Below are positions 42,393 to 50,903 of a stretch of 64,000 bases of DNA, one piece after another. Origin of the DNA: Brachybacterium fresconis (GTDB lineage Bacteria > Actinomycetota > Actinomycetes > Actinomycetales > Dermabacteraceae); the NCBI RefSeq assembly GCF_017876515.1, contig NZ_JAGIOC010000001.1:3162001-3226000 (forward strand), read 5' to 3'. How positions within the stretch are numbered: position 1 is the stretch's first letter; each line of letters starts with the position of its first letter. The position numbers were made by a program, and so were the translations under genes. The notes beneath the pieces were generated by a model. It saw nothing but the letters and a program-made list of their open reading frames with translations, made no database searches and was not told the origin of the DNA.

Positions 42393-44197
42393 TGATCGAT
42401 AGCGGCGCGTCCTCTCTCCCGGACTCCGGGCAGCGCCGTGACCAGGCAGGACTGCCGAATCTCGAGGCGCTGCGGGTGGCTCTGCGCCCCCCGGGTGTGC
42501 CGCTTCCCACCCCGCGGGACGTCCTCGAGGCCGCCCATCGCGTGAGTGATCTGGTGCACGCCGAACGATACCGCGAGGCCCGCGCCCTTGCGGCCGCCTT
42601 CCGGGGGACCCCCGCGCCGTCGGCCGATCGTCTCGCCCTCCTGCGCGCCGTCCGGCACGGCGCCGTCCTCACCGACGACGCCGAGCAGCTCGAGCGCACG
42701 GCGACGGACATCGTCTCCGTGCTCCACCGCGGCGGGCACCGCGAACAGGCCGCGGCGACCGTGACCGTGCTGCTGGAGCGGGGGGCCTGGCACGGCCGCC
42801 CCGCATCGTGGACCCGCGACGACTCGGCCACCAGCGCCGCCTCCGGCGGTGACCGCGCCCTCGGCCCCCGTCGTGGCCGGCGGCGCGGTGAGCAGGTCAC
42901 CGCGTCGCCGGAGCTGCTGGTCGTCGTGCGCGCCCTGGAGCAGACCACGCTCCCCGGTGCGGACGGGGCCCGGGGCGGCACGGTGGATCCGCGCCGCGCC
43001 GTGGCCCGTCTGCGCTCCGCACTCTCCGCGCTGCCCGCCGTCCGTCAGCAGATCCTCGGGGACCCGGAGACGGCGCTGCGCCTGCACCTGGCCCAGGCTC
43101 TCGAGGCGACCGGGGACCCCGAGGGTGCCACCACGCAGGCCCTCGACGTCCTCGACACCATCGCTCAGCAGGAGGCGGACACCCCGCAGCTCCGGCGCGA
43201 CCCGCAGCGCACCGCCACCGCCGCCCATGCGGTGCTGGCCCGCACCCTCGCACTGACCCATCCCCTCGAGGCCGCCCACCACGCTCTCGAGGCCCTCGGC
43301 GCGCTCGCCGAGGTCGACGACCCGCCCCTGCGCGTCGGCCTGATCACCCAGCTGCTGCAGGCCCTGATGGCCGCCGGCGCGACCGAGCAGGCCTCCTTCA
43401 CCTCCGGCCGTCTCGCCTCCCTCCAGCGCACGCTGCAGCGCGAGACCCTGCGCATCGGCCCGCTGCTGGCAGTCGCCGCCCAACGGATGCACGCCGAGCG
43501 CTACGAGGCGGCCTGGGCCCCCCTCGAGCGCGCCCGACGGATCGCCCGCGAGCACCGCGATCACCGCTCGGCGCTCGAGGCCTCCCGCCTCGCCGCGAGC
43601 ATCCACGAGCGCACCGCGGACCACCCGGCGGCCCTGACCGAGCTGCGCCGGCTGGCCCACGAGGCCCGCTGGCTGGCCGATGACCTGGCCACCCCGGCAC
43701 CCGAGCGGGCCGAGATGGTCGCGACCCAGCTCAGCGCCCATGCGCTGGCGCTACGCCGGGCCCTCGACCTGGGGCGGACCGCGAACGTGCGCGAGGCCGC
43801 GGCCGCGATCGAGCGTCGTGCCCGCCCCGAGGGCGGCCGCCCGCTGCTGCCCGCCGAGCAGCTCTGGGACCACCGGGTCGATGCGCGGGTGGGGCTGTTC
43901 ATCGCGATCGGCGAGGCGCTCCGGCGCGAGGAGGAAGGGGTGGACGCGGCCGCGTACGAGCAGCACCGCCGCGAGGCGATGCAGCTGATCGGGCAGGTCC
44001 CGGCCGGGCACGATGAGCGCGCCCTGTCCTGGGCCGCCTACGTCGACGACCGCCACGCCCAGATGCTCGCCGATCGCGGCGAGACCCGATCGGCCCGGCG
44101 CGCCGCGCGCCGTGCCCGCGACGGGTGGGCGCGCCTGGGCCGGGACGAGGACGTCGAGCGTGCGGAGGCGCTGCTGTCCCGGCTCGGCGCCGACTGA
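42392..44197 (+). CDS. Helical-repeat (TPR-like) protein of unknown function
   Basis: Protein of 601 residues, almost entirely amphipathic helices. Pairs such as LAQALEATGDPEGATTQALDVL, LLAVAAQRMHAERYEAAWAPL and SRLAASIHERTADHPAALTEL (each 20 or so residues) resemble tetratricopeptide units, so it is probably a protein-interaction scaffold in the cytoplasm. A Ser/Gly/Arg-rich break (about 145-175, RRGRRRG) separates two helical blocks. There is no signal peptide, membrane helix or enzyme motif. The start has no ribosome site, consistent with leaderless translation. It is divergent from the ferritin-like pair. I do not recognise a named family. Confidence 0.65.
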   Translation: MIDSGASSLPDSGQRRDQAGLPNLEALRVALRPPGVPLPTPRDVLEAAHRVSDLVHAERYREARALAAAFRGTPAPSADRLALLRAVRHGAVLTDDAEQLERTATDIVSVLHRGGHREQAAATVTVLLERGAWHGRPASWTRDDSATSAASGGDRALGPRRGRRRGEQVTASPELLVVVRALEQTTLPGADGARGGTVDPRRAVARLRSALSALPAVRQQILGDPETALRLHLAQALEATGDPEGATTQALDVLDTIAQQEADTPQLRRDPQRTATAAHAVLARTLALTHPLEAAHHALEALGALAEVDDPPLRVGLITQLLQALMAAGATEQASFTSGRLASLQRTLQRETLRIGPLLAVAAQRMHAERYEAAWAPLERARRIAREHRDHRSALEASRLAASIHERTADHPAALTELRRLAHEARWLADDLATPAPERAEMVATQLSAHALALRRALDLGRTANVREAAAAIERRARPEGGRPLLPAEQLWDHRVDARVGLFIAIGEALRREEEGVDAAAYEQHRREAMQLIGQVPAGHDERALSWAAYVDDRHAQMLADRGETRSARRAARRARDGWARLGRDEDVERAEALLSRLGAD

Positions 44198-44296
44198 GCG
44201 CCGGCCGGACCGGATCGAATCGGGCCGGATCCGCCCTGGTCGCGGAGTCCCGCCTGCCGTACGGTGGAATGACCGCCCGGAAGGAACCCCCTTGTC

Positions 44297-44626
44297 ATGA
44301 CGATCGATCCCGACGAGCACACCCACGGGCCCGAGGAGACCATCGCCGTGCGCGACAACGCCGCGGCGGGCCGCTTCGAGGCCGTGCGCAACGGGGACGT
44401 CGTCGGCATCATGATCTACGAGCGCTCCCGGGGCGGCATCGAGCTGGTGCACACGGTCACCGACCCCGCCCATCGCGGCGAAGGGGTGGCCTCCGTCCTG
44501 GTGCGCACCACCCTCGCCGAGGCCCGGGCGGCGAACCTCCAGGTCACCGTGATCTGCCCCTTCGTCGAGAGCTGGGTGCAGCGCCATCCCGAGCAGGCGG
44601 AGGGCGTCGTCCTCGACGAGCGGTGA
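44297..44626 (+). CDS. YjdJ-type GNAT acetyltransferase
   Basis: Small acetyltransferase-fold protein of 109 residues. The acetyl-CoA-binding element VTDPAHRGEGVASVLVRTTL (V-x-x-x-x-RGxGxA type) and the C-terminal VICPFVESWVQRHPE are the signature of the short YjdJ/GCN5-like family. It covers almost the whole minimal domain, which is normal for this group. GGAAGG sits about 13 nt before the ATG. The substrate is unknown; genes downstream are separate in function. Confidence 0.85.
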   Translation: MTIDPDEHTHGPEETIAVRDNAAAGRFEAVRNGDVVGIMIYERSRGGIELVHTVTDPAHRGEGVASVLVRTTLAEARAANLQVTVICPFVESWVQRHPEQAEGVVLDER

Positions 44627-44681
44627 CCTGCCTGTCGGACGGCCCTTCTCGGTGCCGGGTGGTCCCAGGTAGCGTCAGGGC

Positions 44682-45197
44682 ATGGACGCCCTCGACATCC
44701 TCCGCGATCTCACCTCCCGCCCCCGCCACGCCGCCGCGCAGCTGCGCGTGCAGCTCAACCCCGTCTCCCTCAACGCTCGCCCCGGCGGTCACGACAACTC
44801 CGTCGCCTGGCTGCTGTGGCACTCCGGCCGCGAGATCGACGCCCAGCTCGCCTCGCTCACCGGCGATGACCAGGTGTGGACCGCCCAGGGGTTCGCCGAG
44901 CGCTTCGACCTCGGCGCCGTCGGCGACACCGTCGGCTACGGCCACAGCCCCGAGGAGGCCCGCCGGGTCCTCGTCAGCGACGGCGATCTGCTGCTGGCCT
45001 ACCTCGATGCGACTCTCGACGCGTTCGAGCTCTACCTGGAAGGGGTCACCGCCTCCGACCTCGACGACGTCATCGACGCGCAGTGGGACCCGCCGGTCAC
45101 CCGCGGTGCCCGCCTGGTGAGCATCCTCGACGACGCCATCCAGCATCTCGCCCAGGCGGCCTACGTCCTGGGCATGCCGCTGCCGCGCGGGGACTGA
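44682..45197 (+). CDS. DinB/DUF664-type protein
   Basis: Four-helix DinB-like protein of 171 residues. Metal-site-type histidines are visible in WLLWHSGREIDAQLA (His about 46), and IQHLAQAAYVLG (His about 154) lies near the C-terminus. Such proteins include actinobacterial mycothiol-dependent S-transferases and hydrolases. The specific thiol reaction is inferred, not shown. Start ATG at 44682 is close behind a weak ribosome site. It converges with the PadR gene, with 13 bp between. Confidence 0.75.
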   Translation: MDALDILRDLTSRPRHAAAQLRVQLNPVSLNARPGGHDNSVAWLLWHSGREIDAQLASLTGDDQVWTAQGFAERFDLGAVGDTVGYGHSPEEARRVLVSDGDLLLAYLDATLDAFELYLEGVTASDLDDVIDAQWDPPVTRGARLVSILDDAIQHLAQAAYVLGMPLPRGD

Positions 45198-45210
45198 CCG
45201 CCGCGTCGGG

Positions 45211-45558
45211 TCAGACCAGCTCGCGCTCGATGCGGTCCAGATACGCGCGGCCGACGGGGGTGAGGGCGAAGTCCTGGCGTTTGGCGCCGGTGCGGGCGAC
45301 GTCCACCTTCTCCAGGCCGAGCACCCCGGAATCGGCCAGTCGCCGCAGGGTGCGATAGAGACCGCGATCGGTGAGCGACCACCCGGTCGTCTCCGCGAAG
45401 CGGGGCGCGATGGCGGCCGCCGAGATCGGACCGTCGGTGCGGACGATCCGCAGCAGCGCGAGCGTGGTCGCCGACTTCTTGTAGACCTCGACCCAGGAGC
45501 GGGCCAGCTCCTCGGCCCACTCGGCGTCCTCGGGGGACGGGGCGTCCTGCATGCTCAT
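45211..45558 (-). CDS. PadR-like winged-helix regulator
   Basis: Regulator of 115 residues with a winged helix (TLALLRIVRTDGPISAAAIA, SLTDRGLYRTLRRLADSGVL, then the wing KRQDFALTPVGRAYL). The start overlaps the stop of the membrane-protein gene (ATGA), so the two are expressed together and the regulator probably acts on its own operon. An inverted repeat upstream of the operon (46087-46124) is the obvious candidate operator. The ligand is unknown. Confidence 0.8.
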   Translation of the reverse strand: MSMQDAPSPEDAEWAEELARSWVEVYKKSATTLALLRIVRTDGPISAAAIAPRFAETTGWSLTDRGLYRTLRRLADSGVLGLEKVDVARTGAKRQDFALTPVGRAYLDRIERELV

Positions 45559-46055
45559 GGGCGCGAGGCCTCGAAGCCGCGCTCCCGCAGGGCGGCCAGA
45601 CCGTGGCAGATCAGGCCGATCCCCCAGAACCCGGCCATTCCGAGGCTGGCGCCGAACCAGCCGGCGTCCAGGGCGAGATGGTCGTCGCCCTGGATGGCCG
45701 GGGAGGCCGACGCGACCAGGATGTAGGCGTGCAGCAGGTAGCCGGTGTTGACCATCGCGTAGGTGAGGGCGTGGGCCACCAGGCGCCCGTACCGCACCCG
45801 GCCCAGCGCGCGGCCGAAGACGATCAGGTAGACCGCGTAGCCGATCGCGACCACGACCAGGGGGAGCGTGGTCAGCACGGTGATGTGGTTGCCTGCGAGC
45901 ACGATGATCAGGTGGACGATCACGGTGGCCGCGAGGATCGACAGGGCGTAGGGGAACAGGCTGGCGTGGGCGCGGACGGTCCGGGAGGCGGCCCCGGGAG
46001 GCGGCGACGAGGACGGTCCTGACAGGGCCGATCCTGACTCGGGTGGGGTGGTCAT
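45555..46055 (-). CDS. Small polytopic membrane protein
   Basis: Protein of 166 residues with a Ser/Pro-rich N-terminus and about four membrane helices (LFPYALSILAATVIVHLIIV, LTTLPLVVVAIGYAVYLIVF, LTYAMVNTGYLLHAYILVAS, and a last one near FGASLGMAGFWGIGLICHGL). ATG at 46055 is chosen because GGAGGG lies 5 nt upstream; an ATG 18 nt further up is less well placed. It is the first gene of a two-gene operon with the PadR regulator. Family unknown. PadR partners are often small membrane proteins or transporters involved in stress response. Confidence 0.7.
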   Translation of the reverse strand: MTTPPESGSALSGPSSSPPPGAASRTVRAHASLFPYALSILAATVIVHLIIVLAGNHITVLTTLPLVVVAIGYAVYLIVFGRALGRVRYGRLVAHALTYAMVNTGYLLHAYILVASASPAIQGDDHLALDAGWFGASLGMAGFWGIGLICHGLAALRERGFEASRP

Positions 46056-46086
46056 GATGTCCCTCCTCGGCACCCGACGGCTGTGT

Positions 46087-46124
46087 ACCAGAGGTGCAGT
46101 GACTAATGGAACTGTACCTCTGGT
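46087..46124. promoter_or_regulatory. Inverted repeat upstream of the membrane-protein/PadR operon
   Basis: ACCAGAGGT (46087-46095) and ACCTCTGGT (46116-46124) are perfect 9-bp arms with a 20-bp gap, 32-69 bp upstream of the start. The flanks GCAGTGA (46096-46102) and TTCACTGC (46124-46131) add partial symmetry. Confidence 0.5.
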
Positions 46125-46204
46125 TCACTGCGCGGAGCAAGGGGGCGCGAGGCCGGGGTGCGGCCGCATGGAACGGGCGAGGTCACCTTCGGCCGCGAGG
46201 GACC

Positions 46205-46600
46205 TCAGTCGGGCCGCACGGCGCTGAGACAGAAGGGATGGCCGACGGGATCGAGCATCACCCGCCAGGCCGCGGGCCGGGGCTGGACGTCCGCTTCGCG
46301 CGCACCGATCCCGAGGGCGGCGGCGACGGTCGCCTCGAGGTCCTCGGCCGCCAGGTCCAGGTGCATCTGGGCCCGCTGCGGTCCGTGCGGCCACCGCGGC
46401 GGAGTGAACTCCTCGGCGCGCATCAGGGTGATCATCGGACCGGCGCCGCCCAGGCTGATCACGCTGCGGTCGGGAGACGCGAAGGCCTCCTCGAGGCCGA
46501 GCAGGGCGCAGTAGAAGGGGGCCAGGTCATCGGGGCGGGGGCAGTCGAGCGAGACGGAGGCGAGCGGGGCGATGGCGTGTGGGGCGGTGGCGTTCGGCAT
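46205..46600 (-). CDS. VOC/glyoxalase-fold protein
   Basis: Single VOC-domain protein of 131 residues. Two beta-alpha-beta units are visible: VSLDCPRPDDLAPFYCALLG near the N-terminus, and QMHLDLAAEDLEATVAAALG with MLDPVGHPFCL at the end. The His and Glu/Asp ligand positions (MHLDL, GHPFCL) suggest a metal site shaped by a dimer. Related actinobacterial proteins are of unknown substrate. ATG at 46600 has a weak ribosome site. It is not obviously in an operon. Confidence 0.85.
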   Translation of the reverse strand: MPNATAPHAIAPLASVSLDCPRPDDLAPFYCALLGLEEAFASPDRSVISLGGAGPMITLMRAEEFTPPRWPHGPQRAQMHLDLAAEDLEATVAAALGIGAREADVQPRPAAWRVMLDPVGHPFCLSAVRPD

Positions 46601-46651
46601 GGAGCCACGGTAGGAGTGCGGTGCGTCATTCCAGCGCGACGGTCTGTCGAT

Positions 46652-46699
46652 CCGTCAGCCCGTCAGCCCGTCAGCCCGTCAGCCCGTCATTCCGTCAGC
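46652..46699. repeat. 8-bp tandem repeat (CCGTCAGC, six units)
   Basis: Six consecutive 8-bp units (the fifth is CCGTCATT) lie in the 199-bp gap upstream of the helicase gene, next to the VOC gene start. No gene is present in the gap. Confidence 0.85.
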
Positions 46700-46787
46700 C
46701 CGGCCCGACGCCCCGGAACGTTCCTCCCCAGGGGTATCTCATCCACCGTCGACCGCCGATTGGACCCCGGCGCCCAGGCGATGTTCC

Positions 46788-46800
46788 TACACTGGCTCGG
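46788..46800 (+). promoter_or_regulatory. -10 box for leaderless dnaB transcription
   Basis: TACACT at 46788-46793 ends 6 nt before the GTG at 46800, and no ribosome site is present, so the mRNA probably begins at the start codon. Confidence 0.5.
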
Positions 46801-48179
46801 TGACATCTACGGAGGCCTTCGAAGCAGGACCGGACCGCAGCCTGGAGCGCACCCCGCCCCAGGACCTCCCGGCCGAACGCGGCGTGCTGGGCGGCATGAT
46901 GCTGTCCAAGGACGCCATCGCCGATGTCGTGGAGACGTTGCAGGGCAATGACTTCTATCGCCCGGCGCACGAGATGATCTTCGAGGCGATCATCGATCTG
47001 TACGGACGAGGCGAGCCTGCTGACCTCGTCACCGTCTCCGACGAGCTCTCCAAGCGCGGCGAGCTCGCACGCGTCGGCGGCGGCGCCTATCTCGCGGACC
47101 TCATCGATATGGTCCCCACCGCGGCCAACGCCGGGTTCTACGCCGAGATCGTGGTCGAGCGCGCCCAGCTGCGGCGCCTGGTCGAGGCCGGCACCCGCAT
47201 CGTGCAGCTCGGCTACGCGGCCGACGGCGGCGAGGTCGACGAGGTCATCAACGAGGCACAGGCCCAGGTGTACGCGGTCACCGAGCGCGGCGCATCGGAG
47301 GACTTCCTCCCGCTCGGCGAGGTGATCGACGAGACGCTCAACACGATCGAGGCCACCCAGAACCGGGGCGGCCAGGTCACCGGCATCCCCACCGGCTTCG
47401 CCGAGATGGATGACCTCACCCAGGGCCTGCACCCCGGCCAGATGATCATCTTCGCCGGCCGTCCCGCCATGGGCAAGACGACCCTCGGCATGGACGTGCT
47501 GCGCTCGGCCTCGATCCACAACGGCAAGGCCAGCGTCATCTTCTCCCTGGAGATGGACAAGACCGAGATCACGATGCGTCTGCTCAGCGCCGAGGCGCAG
47601 GTGCCCATGAACCGGATGCGCGACGGGTCGATGGACGACCGCGACTGGCAGGCGATGGCCCGTGCCATGAGTCGCATCGCCGACGCCCCGCTGTTCATGG
47701 ACGACTCGGCGAACATGTCGCTGATGGAGATCCGCGCGAAGTGCCGGCGCCTGAAGCAGAAGCACGACCTCGGTCTCGTGGTCATCGACTACCTGCAGCT
47801 GATGAGCTCGGGCAAGAAGGTCGAGTCCCGCCAGCAGGAGGTCTCGGAGTTCTCCCGCGCCCTGAAGCTGCTGGCGAAGGAGATCGAGGTGCCGGTCATC
47901 GCGATCTCGCAGCTGAACCGTGGCAGCGAGCAGCGCACCGACAAGACCCCGATGATGAGCGACCTGCGTGAATCCGGCTCGATCGAGCAGGACGCGGACC
48001 TGATCCTGCTGATCCACCGCGAGGACTACTACGAGAAGGAGTCCGCTCGCGCCGGCGAGGCCGATCTCATCATCGCCAAGCACCGCAACGGCGCCACCAA
48101 GACCATCCCGGTGGCGTTCGAGGGGCACTACTCCCGGTTCAAGGACATGGCGCACGCCGGGGGCGGCTTCAGCGGCTGA
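46800..48179 (+). CDS. dnaB: Replicative DNA helicase DnaB
   Basis: Hexameric 5'-3' helicase of the replication fork, 459 residues. The N-terminal DnaB domain (AERGVLGGMMLSKDAIADVV) precedes a RecA-like ATPase with Walker A AGRPAMGKTT (about 219-228), SLEMDKTEI, Walker B LVVIDYLQLM and the Arg-finger/sensor region ISQLNRGSEQRTDK. No intein or loader-protein fusion is visible. The gene is alone, not next to ssb or rplI as in many genomes, and its 3' end overlaps the convergent uvrA-like gene by 11 bp. The GTG start appears leaderless. Confidence 0.97.
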   Translation: MTSTEAFEAGPDRSLERTPPQDLPAERGVLGGMMLSKDAIADVVETLQGNDFYRPAHEMIFEAIIDLYGRGEPADLVTVSDELSKRGELARVGGGAYLADLIDMVPTAANAGFYAEIVVERAQLRRLVEAGTRIVQLGYAADGGEVDEVINEAQAQVYAVTERGASEDFLPLGEVIDETLNTIEATQNRGGQVTGIPTGFAEMDDLTQGLHPGQMIIFAGRPAMGKTTLGMDVLRSASIHNGKASVIFSLEMDKTEITMRLLSAEAQVPMNRMRDGSMDDRDWQAMARAMSRIADAPLFMDDSANMSLMEIRAKCRRLKQKHDLGLVVIDYLQLMSSGKKVESRQQEVSEFSRALKLLAKEIEVPVIAISQLNRGSEQRTDKTPMMSDLRESGSIEQDADLILLIHREDYYEKESARAGEADLIIAKHRNGATKTIPVAFEGHYSRFKDMAHAGGGFSG

Positions 48180-50781
48180 GGCGAGCCCGCCCCGCTCGCG
48201 AGCCCGAGCCGTGAGCCGACCGGTCCAGCTCGGCTCCGGTCACGCTCTCCGCCGTCGCGGCGATCGTGGCCGGGGCGCCCTGGGCGATGATCCGCCCGCC
48301 CTTGTCGCCCGCCCCGGGGCCCAGGTCGATCACGTGGTCGCTGTGGGCGATCACCCGCTGATCGTGCTCGACCACGACCACCGTCTGCCCGGCGTCCACG
48401 AGTCGGTTCAGCTCTGTCACCAGCAGGTCCACGTCCGCAGGATGCAGTCCGGAGGTCGGCTCGTCCAGCAGGTACACGCTGTGGCCGCGCACCGTGCGCT
48501 GCAGCTCGGCGGCCAACTTGATCCGCTGCGCCTCACCGCCGGAGAGCTCTGTGGCGGGTTGACCGAGCGTCAGGTAGCCGAGCCCGATCGCGGCGAGGGC
48601 GTCCAGCGCTCGGGAGATGCGGGGGTCCTCGGCGAAGACGGCCCGGGCCTGGGCGACGGACAGCTCCAGCACCTCGGCGATCGTGAAGCCGTCCCAGCGC
48701 ACCTCGAGCGTCTCGTCGTTGTAGCGCCTGCCGTGGCAGCGGGGGCAGATCGCGTACGAGCCGGGCAGGAACACCAGCTCCACCTCGATGTGGCCGGTGC
48801 CGCTGCACTCGGGGCAGCGCCCGGCGGCGACGTTGTAGGAGAAGCGCCCCACGCCCCAGCCGCGCCGACGCGCCTGCGGGGTGTCCGCGAACAGACGCCG
48901 CACCCGGTCGAAGAACCCCGTGTAGGTCGCCAGGCAGGAGCGCGGGGTGCGGCCGATGGGCTTCTGCGTGATGTGCACGAGCCGGTCGATGCCCTCGGCG
49001 CCGCGGACCTCCCCGTGGCGCACCTGCTCCGCCTCGTCGTCCGGGCCCGGGCCGGTGCCGGCGTCGAGGGCGTTCGCAGCGGGATCCCCGTCGGCCGACG
49101 GATCGGGCTCATCGGCCACCGTGGTCCGCACCCGCTGCCCCAGGATCGTGCCCAGGCAGTGCGTGACCAGCGTGGACTTCCCGGCCCCGGAGACGCCCGT
49201 GACCGCCGTGAACGCGCCGAGCGGGAGGCGCAGGTCGACATCTCGCAGGGTCCGTGCACGCAGGCCGTCGATCTCGAGCCATCCGTGCGCCGCCCGCGCT
49301 TCGTCGGCCCCCTGGAGAACGAGCGGTCCGGGGGACAGGTAGCGGGCTGTCACCGATTCGTCCGCCTCGCCGAGACCCTCGACGACGCCCGAGTACAGCA
49401 CCTCGCCGCCCTCGGTGCCCGCCCCGGGGCCGACGTCGAGCACCCAGTCCGCGTCGGCGACCATCGACATGTCGTGCTCGACCAGCAGCACCGAGTTCCC
49501 CTCGGCGAGGAACGAATCCAGCAGGTGCCGCAGCACGCCCGTCTCGCTCGGGTGCAGCCCGGCCGAGGGCTCGTCGAGCACGTAGGCGACGCCGAACAGT
49601 CCCGAGCGCAGCTGCGCGGCGAGCCTTAGTCGCTGCAGCTCGCCGGTGGAGAGGGTGCGGGAGGGACGGTCCAGGGCGAGGTGGCCGAGCCCGAGGCCCA
49701 CGATGGTGCGCAGCACCGGCAGCACGGTGGGCAGGAGGATCCGCTCCGCCTCCTCCTCGGGGGAGCCCTCGCCCTCGGGCAGCGCCGCGAGGCGCCCGCT
49801 CAGGCTGGTCAGGAGGTCATCCAGCGGCAGCTGCGTGAGCCGCCAGATCGGCAGGCCGACGTAGGTGACGCGCAGGGCGTCGGGCCCCAGTCGATGCCCC
49901 TCGCACAGCGGGCAGGTGGCGGTGGCGAAGTGCGCCAGGGCACGGCGCCGCGACACTTCCGCCTTGGAGCTGGACACGGTGTCGCGCAGGTACCTCTCGA
50001 CGCTGCGCCACTGGCCGCGGTAGGTGCCATGGGTCTGGCCGGGCTCGCGCTCCGGATGGACGGTCACCACCGGCTGCTCCTCGGTGTGCAGGATCCAGTC
50101 GCGGGTCTCCTTCGGCAGTTCGCGCCAGGGGCGGTGGATGTCGATGCCGAGGGTGGCCAGGATGTCGCGGAAGTTCTTGCCGAGCCAGGCGCCCGGCCAG
50201 GCGGCGATCGCACCGCTCGCGATGGACAGCGACGGGTCCGGGACCATCGAGGATTCCGTCGGTTCCCGCAGCACGCCGACGCCGTGGCAGCGCGGGCACG
50301 CACCGTCCGGGGTGTTCGGCGAGAAGAAGTCCGAGGTCAGACGCCCGCTGTGGAGGGCGGAGCCGTGCTCCAGCACATCGGCGGGGTGGTCACCGGCTCG
50401 TGAGTACAGCAGGCGGATCGCGTTCGAGAGGTTCGTGGTGGTGCCCACGGTGGAGCGGGAGCCGCCACCGGTGGTGCGCTGCTCGAGGGCGACCGTGGGA
50501 GGCATGCCCGTCACCGAGTCGACCCGGGGGTCGACGGCGCTGCCGATCAGTCGGCGCGCGAACGGCGCGACCGATTCGAGGTAGCGGCGCTGGGACTCGC
50601 CGTGGATGGTTCCGAAGGCGAGCGAGGACTTCCCGGATCCGGAGACCCCGGTGAACGCGACCAGCCGGCCGCGCGGCAGATCCACGTCGACCTCCCGCAG
50701 ATTGTGCAATCGGGCTCCACGCACATGCACGAAGCCGTCGTCGGTGCCGGTCAGGGCGACGTCGGAGGCGGAAGGTTCCAT
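48169..50781 (-). CDS. UvrA-like excinuclease ABC subunit A (UvrA2 type)
   Basis: Twin-ABC DNA-damage protein of 870 residues. It has a first ATPase with [14 protein letters not shown], the zinc-binding CPRCHGVG and CPLCEGHR motifs, a first signature [10 protein letters not shown] with [13 protein letters not shown], a second Walker [12 protein letters not shown], the zinc motifs CPECSGTGH and CPRCHGRRY, and a second signature [17 protein letters not shown] with [13 protein letters not shown]. The shorter length and the reduced insertion between motifs match the UvrA2/DrrC-like branch rather than canonical UvrA, so roles in repair of special lesions or in antibiotic resistance are possible. 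ATG at 50781. Confidence 0.92.
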   Translation of the reverse strand: MEPSASDVALTGTDDGFVHVRGARLHNLREVDVDLPRGRLVAFTGVSGSGKSSLAFGTIHGESQRRYLESVAPFARRLIGSAVDPRVDSVTGMPPTVALEQRTTGGGSRSTVGTTTNLSNAIRLLYSRAGDHPADVLEHGSALHSGRLTSDFFSPNTPDGACPRCHGVGVLREPTESSMVPDPSLSIASGAIAAWPGAWLGKNFRDILATLGIDIHRPWRELPKETRDWILHTEEQPVVTVHPEREPGQTHGTYRGQWRSVERYLRDTVSSSKAEVSRRRALAHFATATCPLCEGHRLGPDALRVTYVGLPIWRLTQLPLDDLLTSLSGRLAALPEGEGSPEEEAERILLPTVLPVLRTIVGLGLGHLALDRPSRTLSTGELQRLRLAAQLRSGLFGVAYVLDEPSAGLHPSETGVLRHLLDSFLAEGNSVLLVEHDMSMVADADWVLDVGPGAGTEGGEVLYSGVVEGLGEADESVTARYLSPGPLVLQGADEARAAHGWLEIDGLRARTLRDVDLRLPLGAFTAVTGVSGAGKSTLVTHCLGTILGQRVRTTVADEPDPSADGDPAANALDAGTGPGPDDEAEQVRHGEVRGAEGIDRLVHITQKPIGRTPRSCLATYTGFFDRVRRLFADTPQARRRGWGVGRFSYNVAAGRCPECSGTGHIEVELVFLPGSYAICPRCHGRRYNDETLEVRWDGFTIAEVLELSVAQARAVFAEDPRISRALDALAAIGLGYLTLGQPATELSGGEAQRIKLAAELQRTVRGHSVYLLDEPTSGLHPADVDLLVTELNRLVDAGQTVVVVEHDQRVIAHSDHVIDLGPGAGDKGGRIIAQGAPATIAATAESVTGAELDRSAHGSGSRAGRARLSR

Positions 50782-50903
50782 CCCGCCAACGTATCTCCCA
50801 GCGGCAGGGAGTGACGACCGGGCGGGGCCACCAGGCGAGGTCATGGGACGGGGCGGGCCATCGGGCGGGGCCACGCAGAGCTGCAGCCCTGTCACCCTCA
50901 TCG

